Assembly: GCA_035041965.1 (NCBI GenBank)
Contig: JAPYMA010002831.1
Location: forward strand, 1 to 64,000
Length of the DNA: 64,000 nt
Direction: 5' to 3'
Source: Anisakis pegreffii
Lineage: Eukaryota > Nematoda > Chromadorea > Rhabditida > Anisakidae
The notes under the pieces are model-generated. The model saw only the letters and a program-made list of their open reading frames with translations, was not told the origin of the DNA and ran no database searches. This document shows positions 22,598 through 41,200 of this stretch, piece after piece; the stretch's first letter is position 1; the number at the start of each line of letters is the position of its first letter. Position numbers and translations under genes: made by a program.

Positions 22598-23873
22598 ATG
22601 TGCATTCATTTATTATATTCTCAACGACTAACCGGCAGTTGTATGGATTTATTGGTGCTCATGTGAATATGAACGAGATTAATTCATTAACAATATCGAT
22701 GATCACTGGTTTAGCATCACTCCAGTGATTGTTTTAAGTTTTGTGATTTCAACTTTTTATTTACTAATTAATCAATAAAAATTTTATACTACTCTTCTCA
22801 CGCAGACATATATTATTGTCGCTTTCGAATCTTAATGTTGTCATCATGCGAGCAAAGCAAACAAGAATCAGCCACTCATACCTGACCTTCCGAGCGTTGA
22901 ACCCAACCATTCAAAAAACAGAAAATAATAACGAGTAGTTTATTTGCACTAAATTTGCTCAAATATCAATTTTCAGAAAACGTATGCCTCAAGACTGCTC
23001 AATTATTCGATAGCAACTCTGAATTGATTTCTGAATTCTGAACTGATTTTAATCCTTGAGATAATCTGTAATATTGTTCAACTGTTACGATCTTAAACAA
23101 TAAATATGGAATACGATTGATGTCTTGCTGAGTAGTGATAACGTACCGTGGAATATTTGTTATTACTATTGATGATAGAAGATAAAGATGGAACAAAATT
23201 AATAAATAATCGATTTTTGTGTGAGATGAAGGATGGCAACGACAACACACAGATGGATCATGGGCATTACTGACATGATCCGGGAATTGAAAGAAAGGGA
23301 AAAAAAAGCGCAACAGTTGGGCAATACAGTCGACTGAAGACTGTTTCAGAACGAATCCCATTGTTTCAAACATCACTGGAATAAATTGAATGAAAAACGA
23401 AGAAATTCAAACGTCAGTTAAATAAATCCGTTTACTGAAGTACTTCTACCGATCAAGTCGATTCAATTCAGATATCATTCGCAATCAATAATTAGTGTTC
23501 TTCAAACATGCAACCGTAAACGAGTCGGAAGTAAACCACCTTCCTTACACATTCAAAACTATAACTTCTTACTTTAACAGTGCAACTCTTTGAAATGAAA
23601 CAATCTTGGATTATTTGAATGATCGACGATAACACCGATTAATCGAAAATTGAATGGAATGTGTTCAAGAAAATGAAACAGAAAACAAAATGAAGCATTT
23701 GACGACCAGTTGAAATGCTATAAAATACATTAATACAATATCAAACCTATCGTAGTAAGACGTTAATAACTTGAAATTATCAGAAATTTTACAGAAAGGA
23801 TTTACAAAATATCGACAAGCTGAGAAGAGCGGAAATGACATAGGAGTAAGAATGAAGATTTCTTTCGCAACTG
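22598..23873. other. Intergenic stretch between converging genes
   Basis: It lies between the 3' ends of the RRM gene (plus) and the Tollip gene (minus). The 22999-23376 open frame on the minus strand is not supported by any motif or splice signal. Nothing else was recognised. Confidence 0.4.
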
Positions 23874-26800
23874 TTATTCTGAAGTCATTTCGAGAATGGC
23901 TGAAACGGTTGCATCCTTATTGCCGCGTTTTTCTTCGAGAACACACCGTATAACGTCAACATCTACCGATGGGAACATTGCGTGCAATTCTTTAACTTCT
24001 TCTTCGGTGAATAAAACTCGTGGCGGTGCGACTAAAATTTAAATCACTCAATTAGCAAATCAAACCAACACAACGGTAACGAAACGATTCAAAATTGGAT
24101 TATTCATTATGAACCATTCTGTTGTTGAGGCTGTGTTGTGCTTTCAATTGCGACTTGTGGTGATTGCTCGACTGGCGTAAATGCAACGATTAAATCGATT
24201 GCACCTTCCTTTCCATCGCCCTGAACAAACACGCATTAAGCACATAGCAAATGCAATGCAACCTTACTGAATGCACAAACCTGTTGTCCCGATAACTGAT
24301 ACCAATCATCAATTATCTCCCCATTAAACACTGCACTTGGCAACACAACATGCGCCCAAGCAATACACTCGTCTACGGTGAACGCACGCTGTAAAAGTGT
24401 TGTTAACCTCACACTCTTAACAGCACACATGTGATACCTATTCAATGTAAGTAAAACTTATGTAAAATAAATGCAGGATATTTAATAACTGTCCATTTTT
24501 CACCTCACGGTTCATGTAAATCCACACCTATACTAGCTATAAAATACAGCAATATTTCGGAGTACCCGACATTATCATGCGCAGAACCTCAGCTACTATA
24601 CGTTCACGTCAAAATTGATATTATTCCATATGTATGAACTGATTTGGTCATGATTTAAGCTATTAAAGAGAGCGATATATTAGTAACTTCCGTTGGTTAT
24701 TTCATCACACGCAGCATGAACGCTTCAGGCGCGCTATGCACGCTCTGCGGGAGATAAACAATTAGCATATGAAGATGGCGAATACTCTGAAACATTACTC
24801 ATTTTCTGGCGAAATATTAACTGTCAACGCAGCGATACCGGACATTACTGACTTTCATCTGTCCGGAGACTTTGCTTACTGAATAAATGCAAGCGAAGTT
24901 GTACCTAGATGGTTTGGTGAATAATCTAAAATATTTCTCTTCTGAATGTAATGTGAGTAAAACACTACCAATATAAGTTGGGAATGCATAGCTTCTAAAT
25001 ATTACCCACTTACCGTATAACATTTCTATTCATATTGAAAATGCACATAAGGTAATGATAGTGCCGAATAATCAGAATCGTACACCAGCTATTCATCCCA
25101 CAGAAACCCTATCTAATTTAATAATTTCCATGCGAAACACTAAGGCACAATCGTTAATATCTACGTCGGCTGTTATGAATGTCAAAAAAGTCCAAATCCA
25201 TATTCCAAAGCGAGTAATCACATTTTCCTGAGATTCGATTCACACGATTTCAACCAAGAATGTTGAGATGACAAGTAATATGAGCTTCCCAGGAGTTTCA
25301 GAAAAAATTTGACAATTTAAAAATGTAAAATGTACAATCGTCTGAGAGTGATTAAAAAGCGATTTGTTCGCTAATATTCATGATCGGTGAATGATGAACA
25401 GATTGTGAATAAATGATTTAATCAACTCATTTACTTAGTGCTTATTTCAGACGACAGAAGTATTTTTTCAGAATGAAAAAGAGAATAAACAAAGAAACCT
25501 CGTCAAAAATTTGCAGATAGATTGACTCAACGCCATGTGGTAAGTAAGCATTAACGATTCGATTCCATTTCGGCGCTTTACCGCCGTGGATGTCAGTTGG
25601 TGTTTCGAAGACGGCATTCCCAACACGAATGCGACAGTACGGATCCATTCGAACCAGGCCATAGTTTTTGGCCAACTTCGCTTCGACCACAGTAATCGAG
25701 ATACGGCCACGAGTATTTGGTGGCACAAAACTGTAGAACGCGTGCTGAAATGCCTCCTTCTGTTTCGTTGTTTCCTCTGTTTTTTATTCTCATCTGTATC
25801 AATCCACTCAATCAGATAATTGGTTATTGACCGTTCAATAAAAAGATCAACTGACATATTTGTGAAGTATGTATCACCAATGAACGAGAATTTAGTAAAT
25901 TAGCCGATGCAACGATAATATTTTTTGCATCCGAATTTTTCAGCTTATTTAGCTACGCGACGGCAACGCAGCGAATAAAGATTTCAAGTATTGTAGTTGA
26001 GTGATATTCCTTGTCTATTATCTACCACACACGCCAACGTAGAATTTAATGATAAAGTGAACGTTAGCTCAGAAACAAAACTTACACACTTCGAAGAACC
26101 ATTTACGGAACATTCAGTAAACTGTACTCATCACAACCAAAAATAAGAAAACGATTCATGCAACATTCATAACAATACTCTCAAATGATTTTTTCAATCA
26201 AATGCTAATAATTCCGGAAATATTTTTTTGCATTATCTATTCAAACCTGAGCTTGAATAAGGTTGTGTTGCGCGGCAAGAGCCGGATCTGTGATCAAAAC
26301 AGTGGTTGGAGCACGAACAACCGGAGCCACTTGCTGCTGCGGTTGTCCGGTTGCGGTGATCGGTACGGCGAGGCGTAGAAAATCTGCTGGTAAATCACCA
26401 AGCAATAACTGGAATATTATGCAAAACATTTTTAGAAAGCATTAGTGCCCACATCGAAGGAGTCTTATCAACAACAATAACAACTCTAATTCACAATATC
26501 ATCGGCACTAATAAATGCATACTTATTTTATTTACTTACCTGAAACACCCGACGGTCTGCACGCAATTAAAAAACATGCGCCTCACGCACTGAACGACAA
26601 TAGTGAATATAACATCAGTATTGAAATGAGTAGTTCCAAACAATTCAATAGTGTACGCAAGATACCGCACGGTCACAAAACATTCTTTCAAATTTTTGGG
26701 TCAAGCTTCCAATAAGTGAAATTTGAAATTTAAATACACTATTGCAAGCATGTTAAAGGGGCACACATTCTTATTCTCCATACTGCTGTCCATCGAATGC

Positions 26801-27000
26801 AATGTGGTAATATTTACAAATATTTTGTTCGATTCTTGATTTTGCTTGGATTAATTACGAGGTGAAATATTACTAATCGTAAAGGAAAGTTGAACATGCC
26901 AACAAATAACTAAATTGGAAACGACCTTCTTGCGACGTTCCTCTATAGTGGTTTGTTGTAATTTTGATGATGAAGGATGCGACGCTAATGAAGCAGCCAT
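23874..27000 (-). CDS. tollip: Toll-interacting protein (Tollip) orthologue, C2 and CUE domains
   Basis: Endosomal adaptor that binds phosphoinositides through its C2 domain and ubiquitin through its CUE domain. Six exons: 27000-26926, 26408-26247, 25744-25499, 24388-24281, 24220-24115, 24031-23874, giving 284 aa against about 274 in human Tollip. The N-terminal motif [13 protein letters not shown] is followed by a Gln/Pro linker. The C2 domain (about residues 85-205) carries [26 protein letters not shown] and WYQLSGQQ. The C-terminal CUE domain carries [14 protein letters not shown] and ATVSAILEM. All junctions keep frame. The start is ATG 27000, with a trans-splice-like acceptor TTGTTCAG about 15 bases upstream. 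The match to Tollip is unambiguous; nothing is missing. Confidence 0.95.
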
Positions 27001-27015
27001 ATTATCACCCGAAAG

Positions 27016-27025
27016 CTGAACAAAT
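27016..27025 (-). promoter_or_regulatory. Candidate spliced-leader acceptor of the Tollip gene
   Basis: On the minus strand the sequence TTATTTGTTCAG ends 15 bases before the start codon. This position and sequence are typical of nematode trans-splice sites. Inference. Confidence 0.45.
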
Positions 27026-30000
27026 AAATCTAATCATGGAAGTGAATGATTACAACACACTTATTCTATACGTCTTCAATACATTCATTATTGAACAAAT
27101 GAGATAACTTCTTGATGACTGCTCTATGATAAACAGCAGGTAACTAAAAAAGAAAATGACTATGTATTTAGATTACTGCCGAAACAACAGCTACTATCTC
27201 ATACCCTTAAGCTCTCCATTTTGTTAGCATGTTGCTAAATGCAGTACAAACGATAAATACTACAGACGACCGAAAAGTTGAGAGATTCATTATGAAATCG
27301 AAACAGTTCGTTTAACTCATAAACACCAATATCGATAAGCCGTTATAAACGAGCATGTCAGATGGAAATCAACGAGAAAGTCAAAGAAATTCAAGCAAAT
27401 AAACAAAGATTTATCGAGATTTGTATCATTCTTAATGCATCATTATTATTATCACTTTCTAGAGTGCTTAGGCAGTATATCTCTATGCTGGGTTAGTTCA
27501 TACAAGCATCATTCGTCTGACCACAGAAGCAGAGAACGGTGAATCAACATGATTTCGCTGCATGAACACAAAAAGCACTGCTTTATGTCGATCAGAGCTG
27601 AGTGACCAAGCATCAACATATGGAGACGAAAACGATTATTATTCCATTCAAGTGTCCATTTGAAAACGAATTGTAAATAAACATTAGTAAGCACCGAAAT
27701 GTGATTTGATTTAAGTGTTTCATTGCTGAATGTTCGAGAGTTTGTTTTATCTCTTTAATTATTCGTATCCGTATTTCAGTCACCAATTGTCATCGAACAT
27801 TCACAATTAAGACGTATTCAGACAATAATCTCATCACGAAAACCGCATAAAAATGTAAAAATTCACAGACAATGCTGCAAAAATTACGAGAAATGAAAGT
27901 AGAAATACAGACAATAATAATAATAAAGATATTCCTATAGAGATAATGAACATGATAACAAATATGCCAGTACAACAAGACGTAACGTTTGTTAAAGGTT
28001 AGCAGTTGTACATTAATAACGCAAGTGATCGATCAAAAGTAATCCCAAAATAACACATCTACAATGCATGTAAACACTCCTTATATATTAAGTGAATAAC
28101 TCTATTAAAAACACTGCAAATAGGAGAAGTGACGCGCGTTAGCATCCGTGTTATAATAATTACAGTTAGGATCAGTAAGCCCCAAAGACACTCCCTTCAA
28201 CTTTATCTAGCAGCATTGGGGGTCCACCTTTCATTTTTCCTTTACCCAGCCACCTTCTCTCCAAAGCATAAGCCTAGGCGTATGCCTAAGAGTAACCCCA
28301 AGCCTACAGCTGATTCGAGTGGATGAGACTAAGCGCAGCCGTTCGAGTTAGCCTAGATGGATGTTTCGTTTTTTGCTCAATTACTCCCTCTCGCACTATT
28401 TATCAGTGGTTTTATGCTTCGTTTCCCCATTTGGTTATATGGCAGACCTCCATTCTCCCATTCTAACGATCCACTTGATCGCAATTCCTGACATCTTAGT
28501 AACAAAACGCAAGAAATTGATCCAGTGGTCACAGTTTTCAATCAGTAATTCTTCGGTGGTATCAGTGGAATGAATCAATCTTTTTTCAGATCAAAGCATT
28601 TTGAAAGAAAACCGAACATTTATGGATGAAATACGAACAAAAATCAATCAACCACAATCGTATCAAATTTCTTCTTACGAGGGAATTTCCCTTATATGAA
28701 CCGTTAATATGTACTGTAATTTTCAAACACTACCCATCAAATAAGATTTTCTTGTGTTTATTGTGTTCCCTAATTTAAAAAACTGGTTTCTCGCACAACC
28801 CATTCGTTTTCTCCCTTTTCTTGTAGATACCACAACCAAAAAACTGATAAATCATAAAGTGCGCTCAAAATCATGCTTTTTCCCTAAACGCAGCCCTGTT
28901 AGTTTACAAGTAAATCAGTGCAATCTTCAAACTTAGAAACATTTCCCTTTAAGCACTGCAGAACCCAAATCACGGTTATTTTAACAGACAGAACTTAACG
29001 AGAAGCATGAGCAGGAGGATCCCAAAAACGGGAACGTCGGGAAAGGAAGTTTGTGTAGGATCCCTCAAAACGGGGTTCTTCGTGGATTTGGTGGGGATGG
29101 TAGCGAGGGAAGTACTTTCCGTTCCTAACCCTAATTATCATTCAATAATAATAATAATGACTAATCATAAAAATAATGATAATAACAGCTGAGAAAAAGC
29201 AACTAACAGCATAAAATATACACAGCACCTACCGCAGGTACATTCGCATAATTGAGCAGAGCTTGCATCCAGTAGAACGGTTACAACACCAATATTAAGT
29301 GCCACCTGACTCTTATCGTTTTATTCAGCCACAAACAATTAAGCAATATAAATCAGCATGCTAAACGCTCTTTTCCGATCAAAAATGTTTCGCTCCCAAT
29401 ATGGATGAAAAATGACTTCTCAAATTATATCACAGGAAATTCGCACTGTTTGTTTAAAACCAAGGTTTATGTTAATTTGAGAAAGTGGAACGGCTAATTA
29501 TATGTAAATTTATGAGCAAACTCAACTTTGAACGGCCGAATCAGGTTTAAAATCAATGATGAGCCAATAATCACATCCTAATTACAAAAACGAAAATCAG
29601 GTTGCCAGCCAAAGTTGAGGCCATTAACAACTTTACAAACTGAGATCGGTATGTTTATGATATATAATCTTGGTAGAAGATTATACGGCCATATTATGAT
29701 AATTGTGTCATAATCGCAACATTTTTGGCACCATATTATTCCAATATCAGTGAAAGTATGTATGTGTGTATATGTACAAGTAAAAGGGAATAGTTCTCAG
29801 GCAACGCTCACTGTTGCAAATACCAACCCTAAGCGGGATTGCAATCTAATAGAGTGGATCTGCTTTGCACTGAAAACTTTCAAATAGAAGACGTATAGAC
29901 CACTTCAGAGATACTGAAATTAATTGGGTACTTTAACTACTGGCGGAAAATACCGAACATGTGATCGTATCTGAGCAATCTAAAACTGTACAATAATTTA

Positions 30001-30780
30001 TGGGATATGAATTCAGTATAGCACGTGAATAGACGATATAATTTAAGGGTAACACACTTGAACGTCGGATAGGTCAGCAGGATTTTTGATCTATTAACGA
30101 CTGCTCGCCCCGTTTGGTAGTCCGCTTAACCTCTTCAGAGCACTACTTCTTTCTCTAATTTATAATGTTGGTTCTCTTTCAGATTTGAACAAGAAAAGTA
30201 AAGACAGTTTTTGCACAGTTATACCCGTAATTCATTAAACAAAAATATCGTAAAGTTTTTCGGAAACCTAGAAAACTCTCTTCAATCACAGTCTTTCGAA
30301 ACTAATGGGCCTAGACTAATCCTTCTGGCTGACAGTGAAATTGTCCAGCGAGTATTCACAACAAATAAGAATCCCATTTGCACAATTTTCGTTGAATTTT
30401 TTAGCACTCCGAATAGAGGAAGTAAATTAGTAAACGAATCTTGACATCAGGATAAATAAACTTGATTTTGTAAACTATCAGGAAGATGTGAACTTTTACG
30501 TCCAACCTATATTATTATCGTAAATTAATATATGTGCTTCAACAGTAACCTAATAACGAATTTCACTGCACAAGTAATGTATCTGTCTTTATGTTCCACG
30601 CAAACTACGTCATCACTACATATATCCGTCTTGTTGCTTCCATCTCTCACGTCTTAACACACAACGGCTGTCCATCCGTTCGACATTCAAGTTCACATGC
30701 TACCGTGCACTAGAATTTACTCATTCTCACAGCAATTCAAATCATCCATACTCTCTTCTTGAAATATTCACCCTCACCAT
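27026..30780. other. Intergenic stretch, no supported gene
   Basis: About 3.8 kb between the Tollip start and the Axin 3' end. Short plus-strand open frames near 28129, 28361, 29007 and 30211 lack family motifs and splice context. Nothing was recognised. Confidence 0.4.
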
Positions 30781-30786
30781 TTTATT
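30781..30786 (-). terminator. Candidate poly(A) signal of the Axin gene
   Basis: AATAAA on the minus strand about 207 bases past the Axin stop codon. Confidence 0.35.
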
Positions 30787-30992
30787 AACGGAGAAACTGA
30801 ATGGTTTCGTAAAGCATTATCAGAGGAATTTCTCAAATGTGTTGTGAAAATAATTAATCACTATGGTGAAATGATGAAACTGACTGAAGGATTTGCAAGG
30901 AAAGAATAACACAACAACAATTGATAATATTGGGGATTTGAGGATATGTGTGCACTCATTGTTAGAATACAATACGAAGAGAAAAGCATCAA

Positions 30993-35029
<4,037 letters not shown>

Positions 35030-38000
35030 TTACGGTTTTCAATAATTAAACAGTCTATTTTGTTGACAATATGGAGGACCGTATTTGGTAAGTTTTAGAC
35101 GATAGATGTTTGTTAATAACGTCTTAGAATAACAATCCCACATGCACAAACTCACTTCCAACTTGCACCCACTCTGAAGAACGCTCAGCGCAACCGCCCC
35201 TCGTTTCGCACTCCATCCCACGATCCCCTTTCATCTTACCGACATGCTCTTTTATCTTGCCGCCCACCCAATCCTCTCTCGACAGCCATTCTCTCGTTTT
35301 GCTCTTCCAACGAATATTCAATTACGCGCCAGTTCAAATACTTGAAAATGATCAAATTCTGTTATATATAATTTGTTATATAATTTGAAGTTGGATTGGG
35401 AGGGAATGTTTTTGTACCTCATTTAGAGTGAATGGGAGTGAAGAGGTCAGGCTGAGTCCCAAATACATGCATCGTATTACTGCTCTCTTCTTTTATCAGT
35501 GAATTTTCGATTTCAGTTGTTTTACAGTTTTTCGGCGATCGCCGAAGTTCATCCGCACTTTTTCGGTCGAAAATTTTTGAAGGAAAACCGATTTTCAGAG
35601 TTTGCGACATTGATTTGATTGCACACTAAAATGCAGTAAAATCTCAAAACCCATAACAAATAAAATAGACCACTTCCCAAAAATTAGTGACAAATGGTGC
35701 GTTGTCATATGAACGGTTTTGATACTTCAAGATTCTTTTCGTATACACTCGAGATGATTGTCGCGACCCGTCAATTTTTATAATGCAGTCACCTATTACT
35801 TGAATTTAATATTAGTTCTGATGTAATCCTTTGAAATGTGATATGACCTGTAATTGCTAAAATCTTGAAAATTTCGCAAGCAATATTAGACATTTCCTTT
35901 CAAAATCGGATGCGTCCGAGTTGCAATACAAAAAGCAAACAGCGAAAGACTTCCTTCTACGGTAAGTTTTAGCCTATGCTCCGGGATCAGCCTCAGTCTA
36001 GATCTCATCCCTCTGCCTAATGCAAACGCATAAATTTGTAACAACAAAGGTAAAGTAAGTTGACGCTGAATGTCAGTGCCACGTTATCATGTTGAGCAGT
36101 TAGTCATGAAATGGATGCTAAGGTAGATTATGGTGAGTTTTTGTTCTGAAACCATTCCATGAGAATTTCTTCACTTGTCACCCAGAAATCAACATGAAAT
36201 AATCTGATCAATTCGTCGCGTAGCATCAATGCTGCAGAAAATATAGATATATTTTTGTGGTCTCATCCAATTTGCAACATTCGTTTCTTTCGAGAAAAAG
36301 GATTCTTGATTACTTGCTCTTAATAACCCAACTTTTAATATTCGTTAAGATGACTTTCATGATCGATTCAAATATTAACCAACGTGTACATATTTTCTAT
36401 CATTTTTTCAATAATAATAATATTTTATTCGCATGTCAATATGTATAATGTAGTACAATACAATACATTGATGTCTTCGAATTCTAAACGGATACTAAAT
36501 AATTATTCAATTATAATTGATCCTATGACAGGCATTTTCTCCTCAGTGCACAACTCCGATTAACCTTAATTGAGTTCATTGTCAACAACCGATTTCTCCT
36601 CACTTCACCATCTTTGCGGCATAGTCATTTGAAGATTTCCACCAAATTCTTTTCCAAGCACAAATTTTTTTTCCATTTTTAATCATCAGTTCAACGAACA
36701 ACTCTCATCGATCATCTTCAATGAATTTCTGGATACATTGTAAATCATGTGAACTTTTGTGCTCATCGTCCACATTCCGCCATTCTTTTGACACTCCATG
36801 TTCAAAAAATCTTAATAATTGTTCAACGAGCTTTCTCCAAGAACCGCGAATCTTCAGTATGTATGCTCATACACGACAACTCATACCGCATTAAGGAATT
36901 CATTCACCTGTTATTTATAATGTTCATTTTTGGCAATTAAGGCCAGTGCTCTGCACCTTTTATGTTCGTTGCGTTCAGCGGTTGTGTGCTTTGATGCCTG
37001 TCTGCTCGTATTTGGCATCTATTCAGGAGGCATTCGGCGTTGTCGTAAACGGACAATGGGCGTGTTCCAAAGCAGCATAAGGACAAAGAGAGCAACGCGC
37101 ATCAGCGCTTTTGGTATCACCAAAAACAGAGGAGAACATTTGACGAATTTGGTTGGAGAGAGCACATATGAGCGATTAGAGCGATTGAAATATCGAAGGG
37201 AGCATTTGGGCGGGTTGAAGAAGCACAATTCTGAGCTGTGCACACACCTCAAGTGATCTGCGGTGGGGTAGTGAGTGCGAATATGGTGATGATCCCTTGT
37301 CAATATCAAACTCATAAAATATTGTTGCACAACAACGAATAGTTAGTTGTGCTCTGGCAAGGGCATAGGATTAAAAGATCCAAAACGTATATCGTCGATT
37401 TTCCGAGCAAGAGTTCCATCATACCGTAGTGCCACCTTATATATGCACGTGCCACTAAATTTCATTAATATTTTCACTTCAGCGAGGTGATATCTGAAAA
37501 AAAAAATTCAGCACGATCTTCAAACTGAGAACGGTTTCTGAAAGGGATTTTCGTGCGCTCTAAAATTCACCCCATTATTGCATATGATTTACCATGAAAT
37601 GAGGTTTGGAAAATGCCGAATACTTCAACTGACGATGTTTCAATCGCATCAGTTGCTCTCTCCAAACACATTTCTCTTCTATTTCTGGTAATGTGAAAAC
37701 CGCTGACGCGCGTTCTTCTCTCTCTGTCTTCATGCTGCTTTGATGCACGCCCATTGTGCTGTTCGACCCAAACCGAGGCATTCTACGATCATTTTTGCGT
37801 TCTTTCATCAGCCGCGTTGTACTCGTTGCGGTTAGTTCATTTTTGATGATGCACTTATCGTACGGTTAATTTTTTACGAATTCTTTATTGTTGTTCTCTT
37901 TTGTTTTAGTTGGCGACTGTTACTTCAAATTTCAATTACAATTTTTTTTCTGCAGTCACATTCCGCGCATTTGTTTGTTTTGCCGTAATTAATTACAACG

Positions 38001-38260
38001 ATGCCATCATTATGTGAATGAGCAACACCTGAGGGTGGCTGTTGGCTAAGTTCATTACGCATGCAACATAATATGTAACGCTGAAGCTTGAGAAATGACT
38101 AATTGGATCGGAACTGATGTTGTTAAGAAACAGTGGGTGCAATTTCGAGAAGTCTTGTGTCGATTACTTTTTGAATTTTATTATCTGAAAAGCCAAATTC
38201 CGTCTGAAATGAGTTGGCGTCTGAAATTCGAACTTTCACATCCAGTCGTACAAAAATATT
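35030..38260. other. Intergenic stretch between divergent Axin and HPF1 genes
   Basis: It contains the inverted, ORF-bearing repeat arms at 37052-37765. Otherwise no exon with a recognisable motif was seen. The promoters of both flanking genes should lie here. Confidence 0.4.
37052..37765. repeat. Imperfect inverted repeat with related open frames in both arms
   Basis: Left arm about 37052-37220 (plus) and right arm about 37765-37612 (minus) are related in opposite orientation. Shared stretches include ACAATGGGCGTG, CAAAGCAGCAT, TTGGAGAGAGCA and GCGATTGAAA. Both arms are open in the same relative frame, in ORFs 36930-37256 (+) and 37575-37808 (-), and encode related basic peptides beginning TMGV-[FH]-QSS. 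The spacer is about 390 bases. Origin unknown: a diverged inverted duplication of a repeat family or of a small gene. Confidence 0.6.
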
Positions 38261-38268
38261 TGCTTCAG
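38261..38268 (+). promoter_or_regulatory. Candidate trans-splice acceptor directly at the start codon
   Basis: TTTGCTTCAG abuts ATG 38269. The upstream in-frame sequence is open, but its translation does not resemble the family, so splicing of a leader onto the ATG is the simpler reading. Inference. Confidence 0.45.
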
Positions 38269-41200
38269 ATGGCTTCTGCTCTACCAAAATGCAAATTTGG
38301 AGCACGTTGTTATCGTAGGAAATACCCAAAGCATATGGCAGCATTTTCTCATGATGGCATCGTTTTTCCTGATGATCCAGCTCCGGCCGCCGACTTATCC
38401 GACCAGGTTATTCAATGATCCGTATTCTCAATTTTCCACCTCATCGGCATTTTATTGAATAGCATGATCTCTCGTTCTCAACTTCCAAAACACAAATTGC
38501 GAATAATTGTCTATTTTCGGGTGCATAAATTGATTGCATAATTGGTAGTGATCTGCAATGATTGCTTAATTCAAGGCGGAATCCAATGACAAAACTGATG
38601 GTGAACCAGAGCCGACGAAACGATCAAAGATGGAAATGTCATCTTTGACCTTCGATGAATTGAAGGCAGATATCGGGGCAAAGTTCTTGGTTTCATTCAC
38701 TTCGGAATTATTTCGTTTTTGGGGAAATGTGCTAGTTATTGGCGATAACATGGGCGTTGAAAATACCTGCGGTTCGTTTTCTTTGAGCATTTCCAGAATT
38801 GTTCTGATTCTAACATTTAACATTTATCATCCATTTTCTTTCATCAGTATAATGCAATCAGTTTATTATTAAGCCTGACAATGAAAACACATGAAAATTA
38901 GTAAAAAGCACCCAACGGTATAAGGTGATTTTTGTCCAGCATCGCGATAGTGTTAGTGGTGAAGCATTCGTAATGAATAATTTCATTTCAGAGGTGTTCG
39001 ACGAAATAAAAGGTCTTCGTTTGGTTGGTGTTTTCGACTATATCTCCAGAAAGTGTGAACAGCAACGTACGAATACGAATGGAGTGGCGAAAGATGATGA
39101 AAGTTATCTTGTGAAGGATCGTTTCGATACAGATCTACCAAATATGCAAACAATTGCCATCTACAGCGAGGGTCGTTTCGTCTACTGGCGGTTCGTTACA
39201 GGACTTTCCTATTTCTTTATAAGTAAATTCATGCTCGTCAGGGTGTATGTGGTGATCAGTATTTATTTGTACATTGTATAAATAAGATTTATAAAAATCG
39301 CAAATGTAATTCAAAGCTGAAAGTGTTGCAAGCAATCTCCTTTTTGTTGTTCAAAAAGGGATATTAAAAGTGTGTATACATATTAGAATGAATGAAAAAA
39401 TAATCCGTCATCAAGTAACGTTTCCATCAAGTAAAATAATTTGTCTTCATAGGTTCCATTGCGTGTTTCCAAGTCGCCCCAATAACTAGTAATAGATACG
39501 TGCTTAAAGTTTCCAGTTCTCTTTCTGTGCCTCATTATGTAATTCTGTTTTTGCGAGTCCGTTTCCAAGTGTAGTATCTCGTTCGTAAAAGAACGATGAG
39601 ACGAACAAATGTTGTGAAGGAACTACCCACAAAATTGAGAAGAAAGAGCAAGAACACACCAAAACTGTTAATAGCCAGATTTTGCACAATAAGATAATGA
39701 ATTCTGACCCGAACATCCTCAGTAGTATGCTATTTCTTTATATCACTAAGATAATCTGTAGCAAATACTTTACGAAGTTTTTTTGGGGTGCAGTGAGGTG
39801 ATTACAGAAAAATCACGATGTTCAGTTTTAGTGATACACCAAGTGATGCTCAACCGTTATTGGTTCACGTGAAACGAAAAGATAAACATTTTCCTAAATT
39901 GGAAATTGTCGGCTCTGATGACCCGACACATATGATTGCATTCCTCAGGAAAACGTTCGGTCATGATACGATGCCCAAAATTGATGATTATCTTGCTCAA
40001 CTAACTGGTTTTCGCGATATGCATAAAAAATTCGACGTTGAAGGTTGTTTTTGATTGATATTTTTCATATAGTTCTTCCTGGTTTCTGACACTGCAAAAC
40101 AAAAGTGTACGCGGAACTAGGAAGCAAAACTTGCTTTTTTTAAGTCGATTGCATTTGTTGGTGTAGAAGTGATAACCGACCGTTCTAATTGTTTTGTCAG
40201 GTTACCTCGAGAAATATGATGGTATAGTGAAGAAGTTACGTAAAGAACGTTCTGAAAGAGCGAATGGCAATGCATCGCATGGCTTAGGAGTTGTTGTCGA
40301 TGAAAAGTATAACGATCGTTCGAAATACGGTCAGGCGTTTATTCCGGTTATTTTTTGAGATTAAACAAATCAAATACAATAGCGACTTGTGAATTCACGA
40401 ATGTGATTTTTGGATTAATAATACTGTATCAAGCTCACGGATACGAAGTGGTATGAAAACAGATATGTACCGGCCAGCGAGCCGCTCACCGCATTAAAAA
40501 ATTGAATATGTATTAAAATCAAAACAAATCGGATTTATTGCTTAAACATTAGTGATGGCAACCGAACGGAAAATTGACTCAGTCGACATCCGTTTTCGCG
40601 ATTTTGAACGTGAGCATTGATCGAAAAACACAAGATTTCCAGGGTCGGAATTCGCATCATTGGTTGATATAGCTTCTTGTATCATATACATTTATATTTA
40701 CTCATTTATTTTCCTGATCTTTATCCATTTGTTCACTATTTCAGTGCAACTGCAACCATTTTTGGATGATGTAGTTAAGGATAAAAGACGGCTACTAACA
40801 CTTATGGAATATGTTGAGGTATTTTATCTTACAATTAAACTGTTTGCCTAATCCTTCATTCGTCATGAATTCATACGTTCGCTGTGGTCGAATATCAGTC
40901 AACCTCAAGTAGTAATTGAAATTGGCATTACAACAAGATGTTTTGACAAATGCAAATTTTTCGAATTTTCATGTGTTGAAGCGAGATGATATTACGTCAA
41001 ACATGCAATCAACTATTTGTGTTGATGGATTCATTTGGAATTCGTATTTGACGGGGATCCATTGGGTTTGAATGTGTTCATCGAAGCAATATTCAAAGAA
41101 AAAGATTTACGAAAGTTGTTTGCGAGTCATTTTCGGTGTTCACTTATAGAGTGATGTGATAGGTTTGAGCTGTTGTCTGATTTTAGGAGAGTTTAAAGGA

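Noticed and set aside
38095..38268. Upstream in-frame extension of the HPF1 first exon
   Set aside because: Translation resembles nothing in the family, and an acceptor-like TTCAG abuts ATG 38269.
39383..39716. Two overlapping minus-strand frames inside an HPF1 intron
   Set aside because: No motif, and no splice sites in a consistent phase.
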